Shown: positions 45,601 through 53,065 of the stretch, in pieces
How the letters are laid out: the number at the start of each line of letters is the position of its first letter
How positions within the stretch are numbered: the first letter of the stretch is position 1
Source: Campylobacter ureolyticus ACS-301-V-Sch3b
Lineage (GTDB): Bacteria; Campylobacterota; Campylobacteria; Campylobacterales; Campylobacteraceae
Assembly: GCF_000413435.1 (NCBI RefSeq)
Contig: NZ_KE340326.1
Coordinates: forward strand, 813,809 to 877,808
Reading direction: 5' to 3'
Length of the DNA stretch: 64,000 nucleotides
The notes under the pieces: model-generated
Seen by the model: only the letters and a program-made list of their open reading frames with translations
What the model was told of the DNA's origin: nothing
The model's database searches: none
Translations under genes and position numbers: made by a program

Positions 45601-46448
45601 ATCTTCTTACTGATAAAAAAATATCTTCTAGTGAGGTTTTAACAAAAGGAATAAAAGCTAAGGGAAGAGTTTTCAAAAAATTTAATAATGAAATTTTAGA
45701 AATTAACGACTCCAAAACTAAGAGATATAATGGCAATGAAAAAAGCAAAGACGGAAACTTTACAACCCTTGAAGATGGCAAATTTGTTCCTATAAATACA
45801 GCCTCTAAAGTTACTTTTTACTATGGCTATATAAATGCTAAAAAGAAAGAATATGACTATGATGCAACAGATACTGCTCAAGACCCTATAGATGTTGATG
45901 TTTATTCTATGATTTATTATACTGGAAATGTAGATGCCGCAAAAGCTACCGACTTTGCCAAAAATAATCTACCTATCATAGATAGTAATATAACAGCAAA
46001 AGAAGTAAACAGTAAAGATAGGCCAGGATTTTTCCTTAATAGGTTTGAATACTATAATACTTTAGCTGGTATAACATCTAGTGACTTTGTTCCACTTAAT
46101 GGTTATGTGAATGATAATGTAGAAGGATTGACAGGCAGAAGACAAATGCAAGATATAAATAATATGTACGAAAGACTAAGGTTAAGAGTTCTAGAGCCTG
46201 AAGATAAAGAAGAAATTGTTGAAGTTCATGTTATGCCTTGGTTTATTTACAACGAGGATGATCCAACCTACAATAATGATTTTAATATCTTTAAGATAAT
46301 AGTTGAGAGTAGAGATATAGCAAACTGGGGAGGAACTGGACAAGTAAAAGATGGTGATATAGTGGGTAGATATCTATACAATGAGGGCAATGCTTCAAAA
46401 GATAGAGTTAGAAATTTAAATACCCTTGATAATGCCATTAGTTGGTAA
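39618..46448 (+). CDS. Giant secreted Cys-rich surface protein, 2276 residues, next to minor pilins
   Basis: The protein begins with a Sec signal (MKTNVFFKWIVALFTFLSLATA, cut near residue 22) and has no C-terminal beta-barrel or membrane anchor. Regions seen: degenerate repeats of about 60-80 residues with paired Cys (about 174-450); three exact 29-residue Cys repeats (about 483-560); a module with ARADVTDFL and NFGSWALTVVYDKG (about 630-710), a pattern I associate with large bacterial surface proteins; a DUF11-like part (about 888-1075); a charged coiled coil (about 1173-1305); then further Cys-bearing domains. It follows three pilin-like genes and hpf. By position it could be a pilus-tip or type II-secreted adhesin, but no PilY1 propeller or von Willebrand motif is visible. 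Function is unknown. Confidence 0.7.
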   Translation: MKTNVFFKWIVALFTFLSLATAQGVNEYGMLPCPDGTSNCPPAGYGAPRGDLIRTKDSTNYVVYYQTNLSFSPEVGSYSSFTGNPLDNNGFSSLVYGDYSITGNTIMDFDNKRDLDNSRSKMINQLGDTKYFNSSKASLYLPDSIKPEYIKYATLTWIGSIHKNNLTGQVNKQSLVYSCAVEDNILVRKQDKAKIDHQDLIDVCLNSEFKNDVSCEEVRYKIKDGIYYPNPTNNSNYFNLNNYYKNIRYNPNANVNNNFQFSCLEPGRQKIRKVDLKLIDDDVVKNCKDKYNNDKKCNDIFKVTDSGYYTPISYNNKNSKLEFRCTNESYTKIKKENLNKAYYNPKMVQECKMKFPSQASQCDNIINTEYYTPTLSYSIDRAEIGDGVSRVKTTLKSQPYYTVEELRKICVESGNSKEECDGIDENFNGGIRTFYRLVDFSECFENRKFNYDKCYYGDGRDSFHGRPAIKIHSIKVTLGDSHCTNNPNDCEEVKTCRNYTFSGGNIDIDDYCSKNPESCSEVNTCSRYTYGSQPINLNDFCSKNPAECERVKVCKEYNLHTISSTITPSKGDNRNLASISEKYIKDYNKMNFIAGGLEKEVFAKDEDIDYLFSYNNAQNQGGLWFVYSARADVTDFLKQAIANTKINQEGKILQFPIAGANVKATVGGVLNNSDGVSFWNNGSFIYSGAKTANFGSWALTVVYDKGSIPSKSSPEYAFYKPKVVTIHNGFASLVHDLQKLDSKFLNMVFDGFYTPRQDMYDAKVSTYAVSNANYSIRFKDDEAAPFKISKYGDFSNMVNVYNILNNRHSYSGGISMVKPGAHDVEVVDDDLYKSISINTSMLNSTNKQIYMKKEQTRLKFNYGVQARSVGRTTYAEQTYPSVFAFSTDLYVPDVCYYNTVYNSAGKSSRGTGFVVREGETVKNQVYFTIADNSEAEDASGLKVKAKLSDNIIYSNDTMRIDNSLEEKGPNDFIDSKLKYMLDNQKGLYEDEEHTNLIPDSKDKQFNKYDGNYLSFFIGDGAGNVNGNNISGGSLNKNKKDKVYVEYKTKVGGYYEEPTFTYDFSLKGVELNYNISMAKCPSPSGKTEWENIVEVVPLDGVKVVNEDFKKKGDYEGLYTQVANEPFNLKINYDVNITGRSNDYLNKLLSDKKICILLGYTEQQCSDEAFMKGKVDEFNKKREELNKEIQELASEINKINGDIAKKQSELNTAKSKVKELEEELKNIKNILAKGDIEENEKTKLEARKKTLEGDENTEGSIKHANNQVAALNKKIADLKEDLKTAQDNKENKQSDLGNLESGISDEMTRRVGRLDGKFETTLVTLKELGDRHDNCKAAKENKNIHFNHYQDFDIKEKSFKGEATNMDTIMYINKNKGNCADLKKGCSYKSSSAKAFPSFEYFTNDSDKDKIIDMKNIVVGYARPDYTFIVSYLPSGAEILTSCKQECISRYHDEPAASKDSKIEACQKVCDEKHKKRVSEGGGEIDEKYLKEYRLDICAGDTFAVRPAYFKLNKELNKDEIYNLGGDKLHKDFKDNIYPSDKDGNYVLGYDSLLISDDSNITANSNPNFTKSAVLSTIVPDSCNLDEVNDVVRNADGKSISYSRDNKPTGSNTLWDNTVNSSNNLRVDFRSFDKDGKDKNATERVFYNDTTKASSLSEFKKASNGENMKKYANIDLGALGKLNYYNIGYAKMRLTDSSWTRFDKPYLDKEAKSYSYKKDNNKVGAYIGFKDQELSSIKSIGDNVKNKYLIPEDLVLKFTHDKVMVSVLGIKDKIEKQDPFNTNEIYTYTFFNTNPDNMGASLDLNVTAASSRASVCVDKECLKDKGNYNILEIYPTLYHKGCYARDIEFGLDFAFDCNKTASDERCNSLEINPESKKGYCYTHNLSSECYKPEAATKKFGKLKHGLVYSSNIKDGNVSINSEVKAEEQDGNNGKKTVTKPGEVAIMVNKEGFDNAKFELPLKFNFKRFPGTNDLIDPKLIYADDFIRSNNVAFEEKDLLTDKKISSSEVLTKGIKAKGRVFKKFNNEILEINDSKTKRYNGNEKSKDGNFTTLEDGKFVPINTASKVTFYYGYINAKKKEYDYDATDTAQDPIDVDVYSMIYYTGNVDAAKATDFAKNNLPIIDSNITAKEVNSKDRPGFFLNRFEYYNTLAGITSSDFVPLNGYVNDNVEGLTGRRQMQDINNMYERLRLRVLEPEDKEEIVEVHVMPWFIYNEDDPTYNNDFNIFKIIVESRDIANWGGTGQVKDGDIVGRYLYNEGNASKDRVRNLNTLDNAISW
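41064..41288 (+). repeat. Three 87-base tandem repeats encoding CxxNPxxCxxVxxCxxY
   Basis: Codons for the first Cys fall at 41064, 41151 and 41238, an exact 87-base (29-residue) period. Each unit reads C-x-x-N-P-x-x-C-x-x-V-x-x-C-x-x-Y. The DNA copies have diverged, so the spacing is kept by protein selection and not by recent duplication. Confidence 0.9.
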
Positions 46449-46459
46449 GCACAATAAAT

Positions 46460-46489
46460 AAAGATAGGTGGCTTTTGTCATCTATCTTT
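46460..46489 (+). terminator. Terminator after the giant gene
   Basis: An 11-bp stem (46460-46470 with 46479-46489, one G-U pair) starts 11 bases after the stop. The next 220 bases are AT-rich and contain no gene. Confidence 0.7.
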
Positions 46490-46712
46490 AAAATTTTAAA
46501 TTTGATTTATTAATTTGTATATTATTTCATAATTTTATTATTCAAAATATAAATTTATTTTAATTTTTTGTTTATTTTTGTAACATTTGTTATTAATTTT
46601 ATTTTAAATGCAGTAAATAAATTTGCATTTAAGCATATTTTAAAATTATAAGTGATAAGTTAATATTAATTAAATAGCAATTTAGTTTTAATTTTACAAA
46701 TGGAGAGCCATT

Positions 46713-47684
46713 ATGAGAGCTATCGCTGAATGGGAAGCCCAAGAGGCTATATTTTTATCACTCCCACATTATAATACCGACTGGAATGAATATTTGCTTG
46801 ATATAATGAAAAGCTATGTTGAGCTTGTAAAGGTTTTAAGTAAATTTCAAAAAGTATGTCTTATATCTCCAAGCAAAGAAGATTTTGAATATTTTTTTAA
46901 AGATATTCCAAATTTAAGTTTTTATAAGATAGACACAAATGATACTTGGATAAGGGATTATGGCGCAATAGATGTTGAAAGTGCTGGAAGGATAATAAGT
47001 TATAATTTTGAGTTTAATGCTTGGGGTGGAAAATTTCAAAGCAATAAAGACAATAGTGTTAATTTAGAGCTTTATAAATACTTTAAAGGTGAGCTTAAAA
47101 ACATAGATCTTATTTTAGAGGGCGGAAGTATTGATTTTAATGGCTATGGAACGATGCTAACAACCACAACCTGTCTTTTAAATGATAATAGAAATAACCT
47201 TTCTAAAAGTGAGCTTGAAGATAAATTTAGATCTCTTTTTGGTATTCATAGAATTATTTGGCTTGAAAATGGCTTTATAAAAGGTGATGATACAGATAGT
47301 CATGTTGATACTTTAGCTAGATTTATTACTCGTGATATGGTAGCATATTCTATTTGCGAGGATAAAAATGATGAGCAGTATGAGTCATTAAAACTTATGG
47401 AAGATAAGCTAAAAAAAACAGGCTTTAAACTTTTACCATTGCCGCTTCCAAAACCAATTTTTTATGATGATGTTAGACTTCCTGCAACTTATGCAAATTT
47501 TATCTTTGTAAATGATGCTTTGATAGTGCCAACTTATGCAGATAAAAATGATGAGATAGTTTTAAACTCACTTAAAAAAGCTTTGCCAAATTTAGAGATT
47601 ATAGGCGTTGATGCAAGAGTTTTTATAAGACAAAATGGCTCACTTCACTGCGCTAGTCAAAATAGATTTTTAGGAAATAGATAA
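46713..47684 (+). CDS. Agmatine deiminase / peptidylarginine deiminase family
   Basis: The 323-residue amidinotransferase-fold enzyme has the family motifs DTWIRDYGAI, EGGSIDFNGYGTMLTTTTCLLN, DSHVDTLARF and the nucleophilic Cys in GSLHCASQ near the C terminus. Family members convert agmatine to N-carbamoylputrescine; those with a protein substrate carry extra domains, which are absent here. AguA is therefore the likelier role. It would supply putrescine to the carboxynorspermidine dehydrogenase route encoded at 25.4 kb. No aguB-like amidase is adjacent. Ribosome binding site is GGAG. Confidence 0.85.
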   Translation: MRAIAEWEAQEAIFLSLPHYNTDWNEYLLDIMKSYVELVKVLSKFQKVCLISPSKEDFEYFFKDIPNLSFYKIDTNDTWIRDYGAIDVESAGRIISYNFEFNAWGGKFQSNKDNSVNLELYKYFKGELKNIDLILEGGSIDFNGYGTMLTTTTCLLNDNRNNLSKSELEDKFRSLFGIHRIIWLENGFIKGDDTDSHVDTLARFITRDMVAYSICEDKNDEQYESLKLMEDKLKKTGFKLLPLPLPKPIFYDDVRLPATYANFIFVNDALIVPTYADKNDEIVLNSLKKALPNLEIIGVDARVFIRQNGSLHCASQNRFLGNR

Positions 47685-47731
47685 AATTTAGTTTTTAAAT
47701 TTATTTTAATTTTTTAAAAGGATTAAAAAAA

Positions 47732-47923
47732 ATGAAAAAGAGTTTTTTAAAAGTTAGCGTTTTATTATTTTTATTAGTTTCGCCGATATTTGCACTATAT
47801 GGTGTTTTATCAGGCGAGAGAACAGATGGATTAAATAAAACTTGTTTTTATAACACACCAGAGGGAAAAAGGTCAATAACAATTGGAGCAAGTGAAATTT
47901 GCCCAGTTGAGTATGATTTTTAA
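47732..47923 (+). CDS. Small secreted protein with two Cys, 63 residues
   Basis: The protein has a clear N-terminal signal sequence (MKKSFLKVSVLLFLLVSPIFA, cut near residue 21). This leaves a mature peptide of about 42 residues with two Cys (residues 38 and 57) that could form one disulfide. The ribosome binding site AAAAGGA is good. I do not recognise a family. It has its own terminator and is convergent with ychF. Confidence 0.7.
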   Translation: MKKSFLKVSVLLFLLVSPIFALYGVLSGERTDGLNKTCFYNTPEGKRSITIGASEICPVEYDF

Positions 47924-47945
47924 AATTTATTGTTTTTTTAATAAT

Positions 47946-47979
47946 AAAGCCGAATTTAAAGTTTGATAAATTCGGCTTT
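47946..47979. terminator. Bidirectional terminator between small secreted protein and ychF
   Basis: A 13-bp perfect stem (47946-47958 with 47967-47979) with an 8-base loop has T on the right side and A on the left, so it can work for both strands. Confidence 0.85.
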
Positions 47980-48030
47980 AAATCTATATTTTAAGTTGTA
48001 AAATTTAGCTCTAAATTTCAACTAAAAATC

Positions 48031-49134
48031 TTAAACATTAAACCTAAAGTGCATCACATCGCCATCTTGAACGATATAATCTTTGCCTTCAAGTCGCATT
48101 TTACCGGCTTCTTTAGCTCCATTTTCGCCACCACACTCTATAAAATCATCATAGCTTATAACTTCAGCCCTTATAAAGCCTTTTTCAAAGTCATTATGTA
48201 TCACACTTGCAGCTTTTGGAGCTTTCCAGCCATTTGTGATCGTCCAGGCTCTAACTTCCACAACTCCTGCTGTGAAATAACTTATTAAGTTAAGTTTTGC
48301 AAAAGAGCGTCTTATTATCGCATCAAGCCCACTTTCTTCTGCTCCAAGACTTTCTAACATCTCTTTTGCTTCTAAATCATCAAGTCCAATTAACTCTTCT
48401 TCTATTTTTGAGCATAGTTTCATAACTTCTGAGTTATTTTTTTGTGCATATTCTTTTAATGTTTTAACATACTCATTATCATTTTGGATTGCCTCTTCAT
48501 CTACATTTGCTGCATATATTACATCTTTTGCCGATAAAAGCCTAAGCTCTTTATTAAGCTCCATAAATGTCTCGCTTTCAAAATCATTAAAGCTTCTTGC
48601 AGTTTTTCCCTCATTTAGATGTTCAAGTAGCAAATTTGCCATATCAAAAAGCTCTTTTGCTCCTTTTTTCCCAGCTTTTACCTCTTTGCTTAATCTTTCG
48701 ATTTTTTTATTTAATTGTTCGATATCTGCTAAGATAAGCTCCATTTCTATAATTTGTATATCACGAACCGGATCAATACTACCTTCAACATGTGTAATGT
48801 TTTCATCATCAAAGCATCTTACAATATGTAAAATAAGCTCAGTTTCTCTAATATTAGCTAGAAATTTATTTCCAAGCCCTTCGCCTTTGCTAGCGCCTTT
48901 TACAAGTCCTGCGATATCTACAAACTCTATTGTTGAGTGTTGAATTTTATTAGGTTTTACTATCTTAGCAAGTGCATCAAGTCTTGCATCTGGCACTGGA
49001 ACGATTGCTTTATTTGGCTCTATTGTGCAAAATGGGTAGTTTTGAGCTGCTGCATTTTGTGCTTTTGTTAAGGCGTTAAAAGTTGTTGATTTGCCAACAT
49101 TTGGAAGTCCTACGATACCAACTGATAAACTCAT
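48031..49134 (-). CDS. ychF: Redox-regulated ATPase YchF (OBG family)
   Basis: The 367-residue protein has G1 GLPNVGKSTTFNALT, G3 DIAGLVKGASKGEGLG and a C-terminal TGS-like domain (EVRAWTITNGWKAPKAASVIHNDFEKGFIRAEVISYDDF). Unlike other Obg proteins it prefers ATP. It binds ribosomes and takes part in stress control. It overlaps pepA by 4 bases and is last in the minus-strand operon folD-lepB-rpiB-apt-dedA-pepA-ychF. Confidence 0.98.
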   Translation of the reverse strand: MSLSVGIVGLPNVGKSTTFNALTKAQNAAAQNYPFCTIEPNKAIVPVPDARLDALAKIVKPNKIQHSTIEFVDIAGLVKGASKGEGLGNKFLANIRETELILHIVRCFDDENITHVEGSIDPVRDIQIIEMELILADIEQLNKKIERLSKEVKAGKKGAKELFDMANLLLEHLNEGKTARSFNDFESETFMELNKELRLLSAKDVIYAANVDEEAIQNDNEYVKTLKEYAQKNNSEVMKLCSKIEEELIGLDDLEAKEMLESLGAEESGLDAIIRRSFAKLNLISYFTAGVVEVRAWTITNGWKAPKAASVIHNDFEKGFIRAEVISYDDFIECGGENGAKEAGKMRLEGKDYIVQDGDVMHFRFNV

Positions 49135-50588
49135 TTAGCTTCCTTTGCAAGTTCTAATAAATAGTATAAATTTGCTCTTACACCTGCTCCTGTTGCACCA
49201 AAAGAGTTATATCCCCAAGATTTTTCTAAATAAGCTGGTCCTGCAATATCAAGATGAATCCATTTATCTTTATATTCTTCTTTTATAAATGTATTAAGGA
49301 AAAGTCCTGCTGTTGTAGTTCCGCCATATCTACTGCTTGAGGTGTTGCTAACATCAGCGATATTGCTTTTAATAAGCTCTCTTAAATAATCATTAAATTC
49401 CAAAATCGTCATTAGCTCACCACTATCTTTTGTAATTTCCTTATACTCTTTTTTAAACTCTTCATTATTTCCTAAAAGTCCTGTTGTAAACTCCCCAAGT
49501 CCTACAACGCAAGCCCCTGTTAAAGTTGCCATATCAATTAAAATATCTGGTTTAAAATCTTGTGCGTAGCTAAGACAATCAGCCAAAACTAGTCTTCCCT
49601 CAGCATCAGTATTTCTTACTTCAATAGTTTTTTTACTTCTTGAGATAAGTACATCATCAGGTTTATATGAGTTTCCTCCTATCATATTCTCGGTTGCACC
49701 AATTATTGCGTGAATTTCAAAAGGAAGTTCAAGTTCAGCAGCTCCTTTTATAATACCCATAGCAGCTAACGCTCCACTTTTATCGCTTTTCATTGTAAGC
49801 ATATAATCACTTGGTTTTAAGCTAAGTCCACCACTATCATAAGTTAAACCTTTTCCTACAAAAATAACTCTTTTTAGAGATTTAACTTTTGGAGTATATG
49901 TTAGATGAATTAGCCTAGGTTCGTTCGCACTTGATCTATTAACCGCTAAAAATGCGTTCATATTTTGCTCTTTTAAAAATGACTTATCATAAACCTTGCA
50001 ATCAACTCTATCATATCTTGCTGAAAGAATTTGTGCTTCATCGGCCATTTTTACAGGTGTGTAAATTTCAGGTATTTCATTTACACCATTTTTTGCGTAA
50101 TTTGTAGCTCTTGCTATGATATCACCATTTTTAAGTCCTAAATTTGCCTTTTTTTCATCTACTTCTTTATCTGCAAATTCCTCTGATGAGATATAAATTT
50201 GATTTAATTTATACTCTGTTTTTTCACTTTTGTATTTTGTAAACTCATAACTTCCTAAAATAAAGCCCTCAGCAATAGCTTGAAAAGTTTTTTTAGTGCA
50301 TTTGCAAAGATATGAGTTAAGTTTTACACTTTTTATATTATAAGTTTTTAAAGAGTTATAAATTTGACTCATGCAAACGCGAATTTTGTCATAATCAAGC
50401 TCTTTAATACCAACATAAATTCTTTTTTTCTCAGGTAAAACTAAAACTTTATCCCCTTTATAGTTAAAAAATTCAAATTCATCTTTGTCTTTTACAAATT
50501 TGTGATTTAAATCTTTATTAACAACTAAAATTGCCTCAAAATCAGCTGAAATTTCAGCTAAAGGTTTGTTTAAAAACTCTATTTTCAT
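49131..50588 (-). CDS. pepA: Leucyl aminopeptidase, M17
   Basis: The protein is 485 residues from ATG 50588. The ATG at 50594 touches the AAAGG ribosome binding site and is rejected. The C-terminal catalytic domain has the two-metal site motifs GKGLTYDSGGLSLKPSDYM, MKSDKSGA and NTDAEGRLVLADCLSYA. It trims N-terminal residues from peptides, as a hexamer in the family. It overlaps ychF and follows dedA after about 31 bases. Confidence 0.96.
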   Translation of the reverse strand: MKIEFLNKPLAEISADFEAILVVNKDLNHKFVKDKDEFEFFNYKGDKVLVLPEKKRIYVGIKELDYDKIRVCMSQIYNSLKTYNIKSVKLNSYLCKCTKKTFQAIAEGFILGSYEFTKYKSEKTEYKLNQIYISSEEFADKEVDEKKANLGLKNGDIIARATNYAKNGVNEIPEIYTPVKMADEAQILSARYDRVDCKVYDKSFLKEQNMNAFLAVNRSSANEPRLIHLTYTPKVKSLKRVIFVGKGLTYDSGGLSLKPSDYMLTMKSDKSGALAAMGIIKGAAELELPFEIHAIIGATENMIGGNSYKPDDVLISRSKKTIEVRNTDAEGRLVLADCLSYAQDFKPDILIDMATLTGACVVGLGEFTTGLLGNNEEFKKEYKEITKDSGELMTILEFNDYLRELIKSNIADVSNTSSSRYGGTTTAGLFLNTFIKEEYKDKWIHLDIAGPAYLEKSWGYNSFGATGAGVRANLYYLLELAKEAK

Positions 50589-50619
50589 TTTCATCCTTTC
50601 ATTGTTTTTTAATTTTTAT

Positions 50620-51207
50620 CTATTTTTTCTTTTTTAAAAATCTTTTTTCCATTTGCTTAAAACCATAAAATATCAATCCAAAAAATAACACTATTATAGG
50701 CAGTGCTACATACCAATGTTTTTCTATGAAATTTACAAAATGCCAAATTTCATCACCAAAGTACCATGCTAAAATTATAGTTAAAAAAGCCCATGAAAAA
50801 CTACTTATTAAATTTATAAATGCAAATTTTTTTTGGTCATATCTGGTTATGCCAATACTCATTGGTATAATTGCACGAAATCCATAAATATAACGCTGAA
50901 AAAATATAATCCACCAATCATACTTTTGTAAAAGTAAATGCGCAATTGCAAATTTACGCTTTTGAGAGCTTAGTTTGTTGGTTATAAATTTTTTATTATA
51001 TCTGCCTAGAAAAAAGTAAAATTGATCCCCACAAAATGCTCCAACTCCCGCAACTACTATGGAAATAGGAAGGCTTACATATCCTGAATGAGCCATAACT
51101 CCTGCTAAAATAAGACCAATCTCACCTTCTATCAAGCACCACACAAATAAAACAATATATGCGTATTCTTGATATTCAAGCATTAAACCTTTTAAAAATT
51201 CTTCCAT
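50620..51207 (-). CDS. DedA family membrane protein
   Basis: The 195-residue protein has four to five hydrophobic segments and the DedA motifs GAFCGDQFYFFLGRYNKKF and FFQRYIYGFRAIIPMSIGITRYDQKKF, with the conserved acidic and Arg residues. DedA proteins move undecaprenyl phosphate or other lipids across the inner membrane. It starts directly after the apt stop (51208), so the two are coupled. Confidence 0.9.
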   Translation of the reverse strand: MEEFLKGLMLEYQEYAYIVLFVWCLIEGEIGLILAGVMAHSGYVSLPISIVVAGVGAFCGDQFYFFLGRYNKKFITNKLSSQKRKFAIAHLLLQKYDWWIIFFQRYIYGFRAIIPMSIGITRYDQKKFAFINLISSFSWAFLTIILAWYFGDEIWHFVNFIEKHWYVALPIIVLFFGLIFYGFKQMEKRFLKKKK

Positions 51208-51762
51208 TTAAATCTCTAAAATAGAATAAACTTTCGTAATATTTTTTAAAATTTCACTTCCTTTAAACTCGCTTTTTAAATTTATTAAAAAACAGGCTTC
51301 AACACACTTTGCTTTTGTTTGATTAATAAGCTCAACCGAAGCTTTTGCAGTTCCTCCAGTTGCTATTAAATCATCTATTAAAAGAACTTTTGCATCATTT
51401 TTATTTAAAAAAGCATCAATGTGAATTTCTACTTCATCAACGCCGTATTCAAGACTGTATTTTTGTGAAAGCGTAATATATGGAAGTTTATGAGGTTTTC
51501 TAATTGGAACAAAAGGAACTCTTAATCTTGCTGAAAGTGCTGCTCCAAAGATAAATCCACGACTTTCAATACCAGATACAAAATCTAAATTATAACTTTT
51601 ATATCTATTTTCTAAATGATCCATTAAAAAATTAAACGCTTCTTTATTATTTAAAAGAGTTGTAATATCTCTAAAAATAACACCTGGTTTTGGGAAGTCT
51701 TTTATAGCTCTAATTGAGTTTAAAAGATATTTTTTTTCATCATTAGTTAAAACATTTTGCAT
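51208..51762 (-). CDS. apt: Adenine phosphoribosyltransferase
   Basis: The 184-residue protein has the family motifs [32 protein letters not shown], the base-binding GxP-like RKPHKLPY, and the PRPP loop [14 protein letters not shown]. It salvages adenine to AMP. It begins 10 bases after rpiB in the minus-strand operon. Confidence 0.97.
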   Translation of the reverse strand: MQNVLTNDEKKYLLNSIRAIKDFPKPGVIFRDITTLLNNKEAFNFLMDHLENRYKSYNLDFVSGIESRGFIFGAALSARLRVPFVPIRKPHKLPYITLSQKYSLEYGVDEVEIHIDAFLNKNDAKVLLIDDLIATGGTAKASVELINQTKAKCVEACFLINLKSEFKGSEILKNITKVYSILEI

Positions 51763-51771
51763 TTTAGTCCT

Positions 51772-52206
51772 TTAAGAAAGTTTCTTAACTCTTCGCTCAT
51801 GCCTACCACCTGCAAATTCTGTGCTAAAAAATATTTCACATAATTTTTTAGCCATTTTAGAGTCTAGAACTCTTGCTCCAAAAGCAAGCACGTTTGCATC
51901 ATTGTGTTCTCTTGCCATTTTAGCAGTAAATTCATCATGACACAATGCACAGCGAATAAATTTATCTCTATTTGCAGCTATACTTATGCCTATTCCAGTT
52001 CCGCAAATAAGCACTCCATAGCTATTTTTAACACTTTTTATTTTTTGAGTTAAAATATATGCAAAGTCTGGATAGTCCACGCTTTCATCTGAATTTGTCC
52101 CAAGATCTGTAACTTTGTATCCAAGGCTTTCTAAAAACTCCTTGCAGCTACTTTTTAGCTCCAAGCTTGAGTGATCTCCTGCTATAAAAATTTCACTTAT
52201 ATTCAT
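51772..52206 (-). CDS. rpiB: Ribose-5-phosphate isomerase B
   Basis: The 144-residue RpiB/LacAB fold protein has the motifs AGDHSSLELK, DLGTNSDESVDYPD, the active Cys in LICGTGIGISIAANR, AREHNDANVLAFGAR and GGRHERRV. It interconverts ribose- and ribulose-5-phosphate, linking with rpe at 28.8 kb in the pentose phosphate pathway. Confidence 0.97.
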   Translation of the reverse strand: MNISEIFIAGDHSSLELKSSCKEFLESLGYKVTDLGTNSDESVDYPDFAYILTQKIKSVKNSYGVLICGTGIGISIAANRDKFIRCALCHDEFTAKMAREHNDANVLAFGARVLDSKMAKKLCEIFFSTEFAGGRHERRVKKLS

Positions 52207-52218
52207 AAAATTTTCCTT

Positions 52219-53055
52219 TTATGGTTGATCGTAGATAAACTCTTCTTTGTTTTCAAGAGTATTTACTGATCTTCCTATCCTTTCCCAGCGAATTTTTTTA
52301 TCTTTATCCCAACTAAAATATACAAACCAAGGCTTTCCAACTATAAATTTATATGGCACCGTTCCCCAAAAACGACTATCATCTGAATGATCTCTGTTAT
52401 CTCCTATCATAAAAAACTCATTTTCAGGTACCTTTATATAATATGCATTAAAATTAAGTCCATCATCAAGTTTTCCAAGTTCATCAACTATGGCTGGCTG
52501 CATAGCAAAACTACCATTTGCAAGGTGTTTTAAAGTAAGGCTTAGCAAATTTACTTTTTCATCGTAGTGAATGCCTTTATTTTTATAAGGCTCTTTTATA
52601 AATTTTTTACCATTTAAAATAACAATATCATTTTTATCATAATTTTTATCTATAAAATTATCGCCCTCATGTGGTCTTAGATATAAATTTTTTATAGTAA
52701 AAATAACTTCATCCCCGCCAACTGCAAAGTTTCTTTTTACAAAATGTATTTTTTTATTTAACGGATAGCGAAATACAATAATATCGCCTCTTTGTGGTTT
52801 TTTACCTTTTATAAAGTGCCCATCTTTGTTTAGATCTGGTAAAACAGGCACTTCAATCCATGGAATGTGAGGAGTTGGTATGCCATAACTAAATTTCTTA
52901 ACAAATAAAAAATCACCAATTAAAAGAGAGTTTTTCATAGAGCCACTAGGGATTACGAAAGCTTGAGCAAAGAAAAATATAACAAATAAAACTATTACAA
53001 TAGTTCCAGTCCAGCTTCCTGAAAAATTATAAATTCTACTTAAAGTTTTTTTCAT
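52219..53055 (-). CDS. lepB: Signal peptidase I
   Basis: The 278-residue protein has one N-terminal transmembrane segment (about 14-33). The catalytic Ser is in IPSGSMKNSLLIGD and the catalytic Lys in KIHFVKRNFAVGGDE. The C-terminal box is MIGDNRDHSDDSRFWG. It removes Sec signal peptides at the periplasmic face, including those of the secreted proteins in this window. It follows folD by 10 bases. Confidence 0.97.
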   Translation of the reverse strand: MKKTLSRIYNFSGSWTGTIVIVLFVIFFFAQAFVIPSGSMKNSLLIGDFLFVKKFSYGIPTPHIPWIEVPVLPDLNKDGHFIKGKKPQRGDIIVFRYPLNKKIHFVKRNFAVGGDEVIFTIKNLYLRPHEGDNFIDKNYDKNDIVILNGKKFIKEPYKNKGIHYDEKVNLLSLTLKHLANGSFAMQPAIVDELGKLDDGLNFNAYYIKVPENEFFMIGDNRDHSDDSRFWGTVPYKFIVGKPWFVYFSWDKDKKIRWERIGRSVNTLENKEEFIYDQP

Positions 53056-53065
53056 TTTAATCTTT

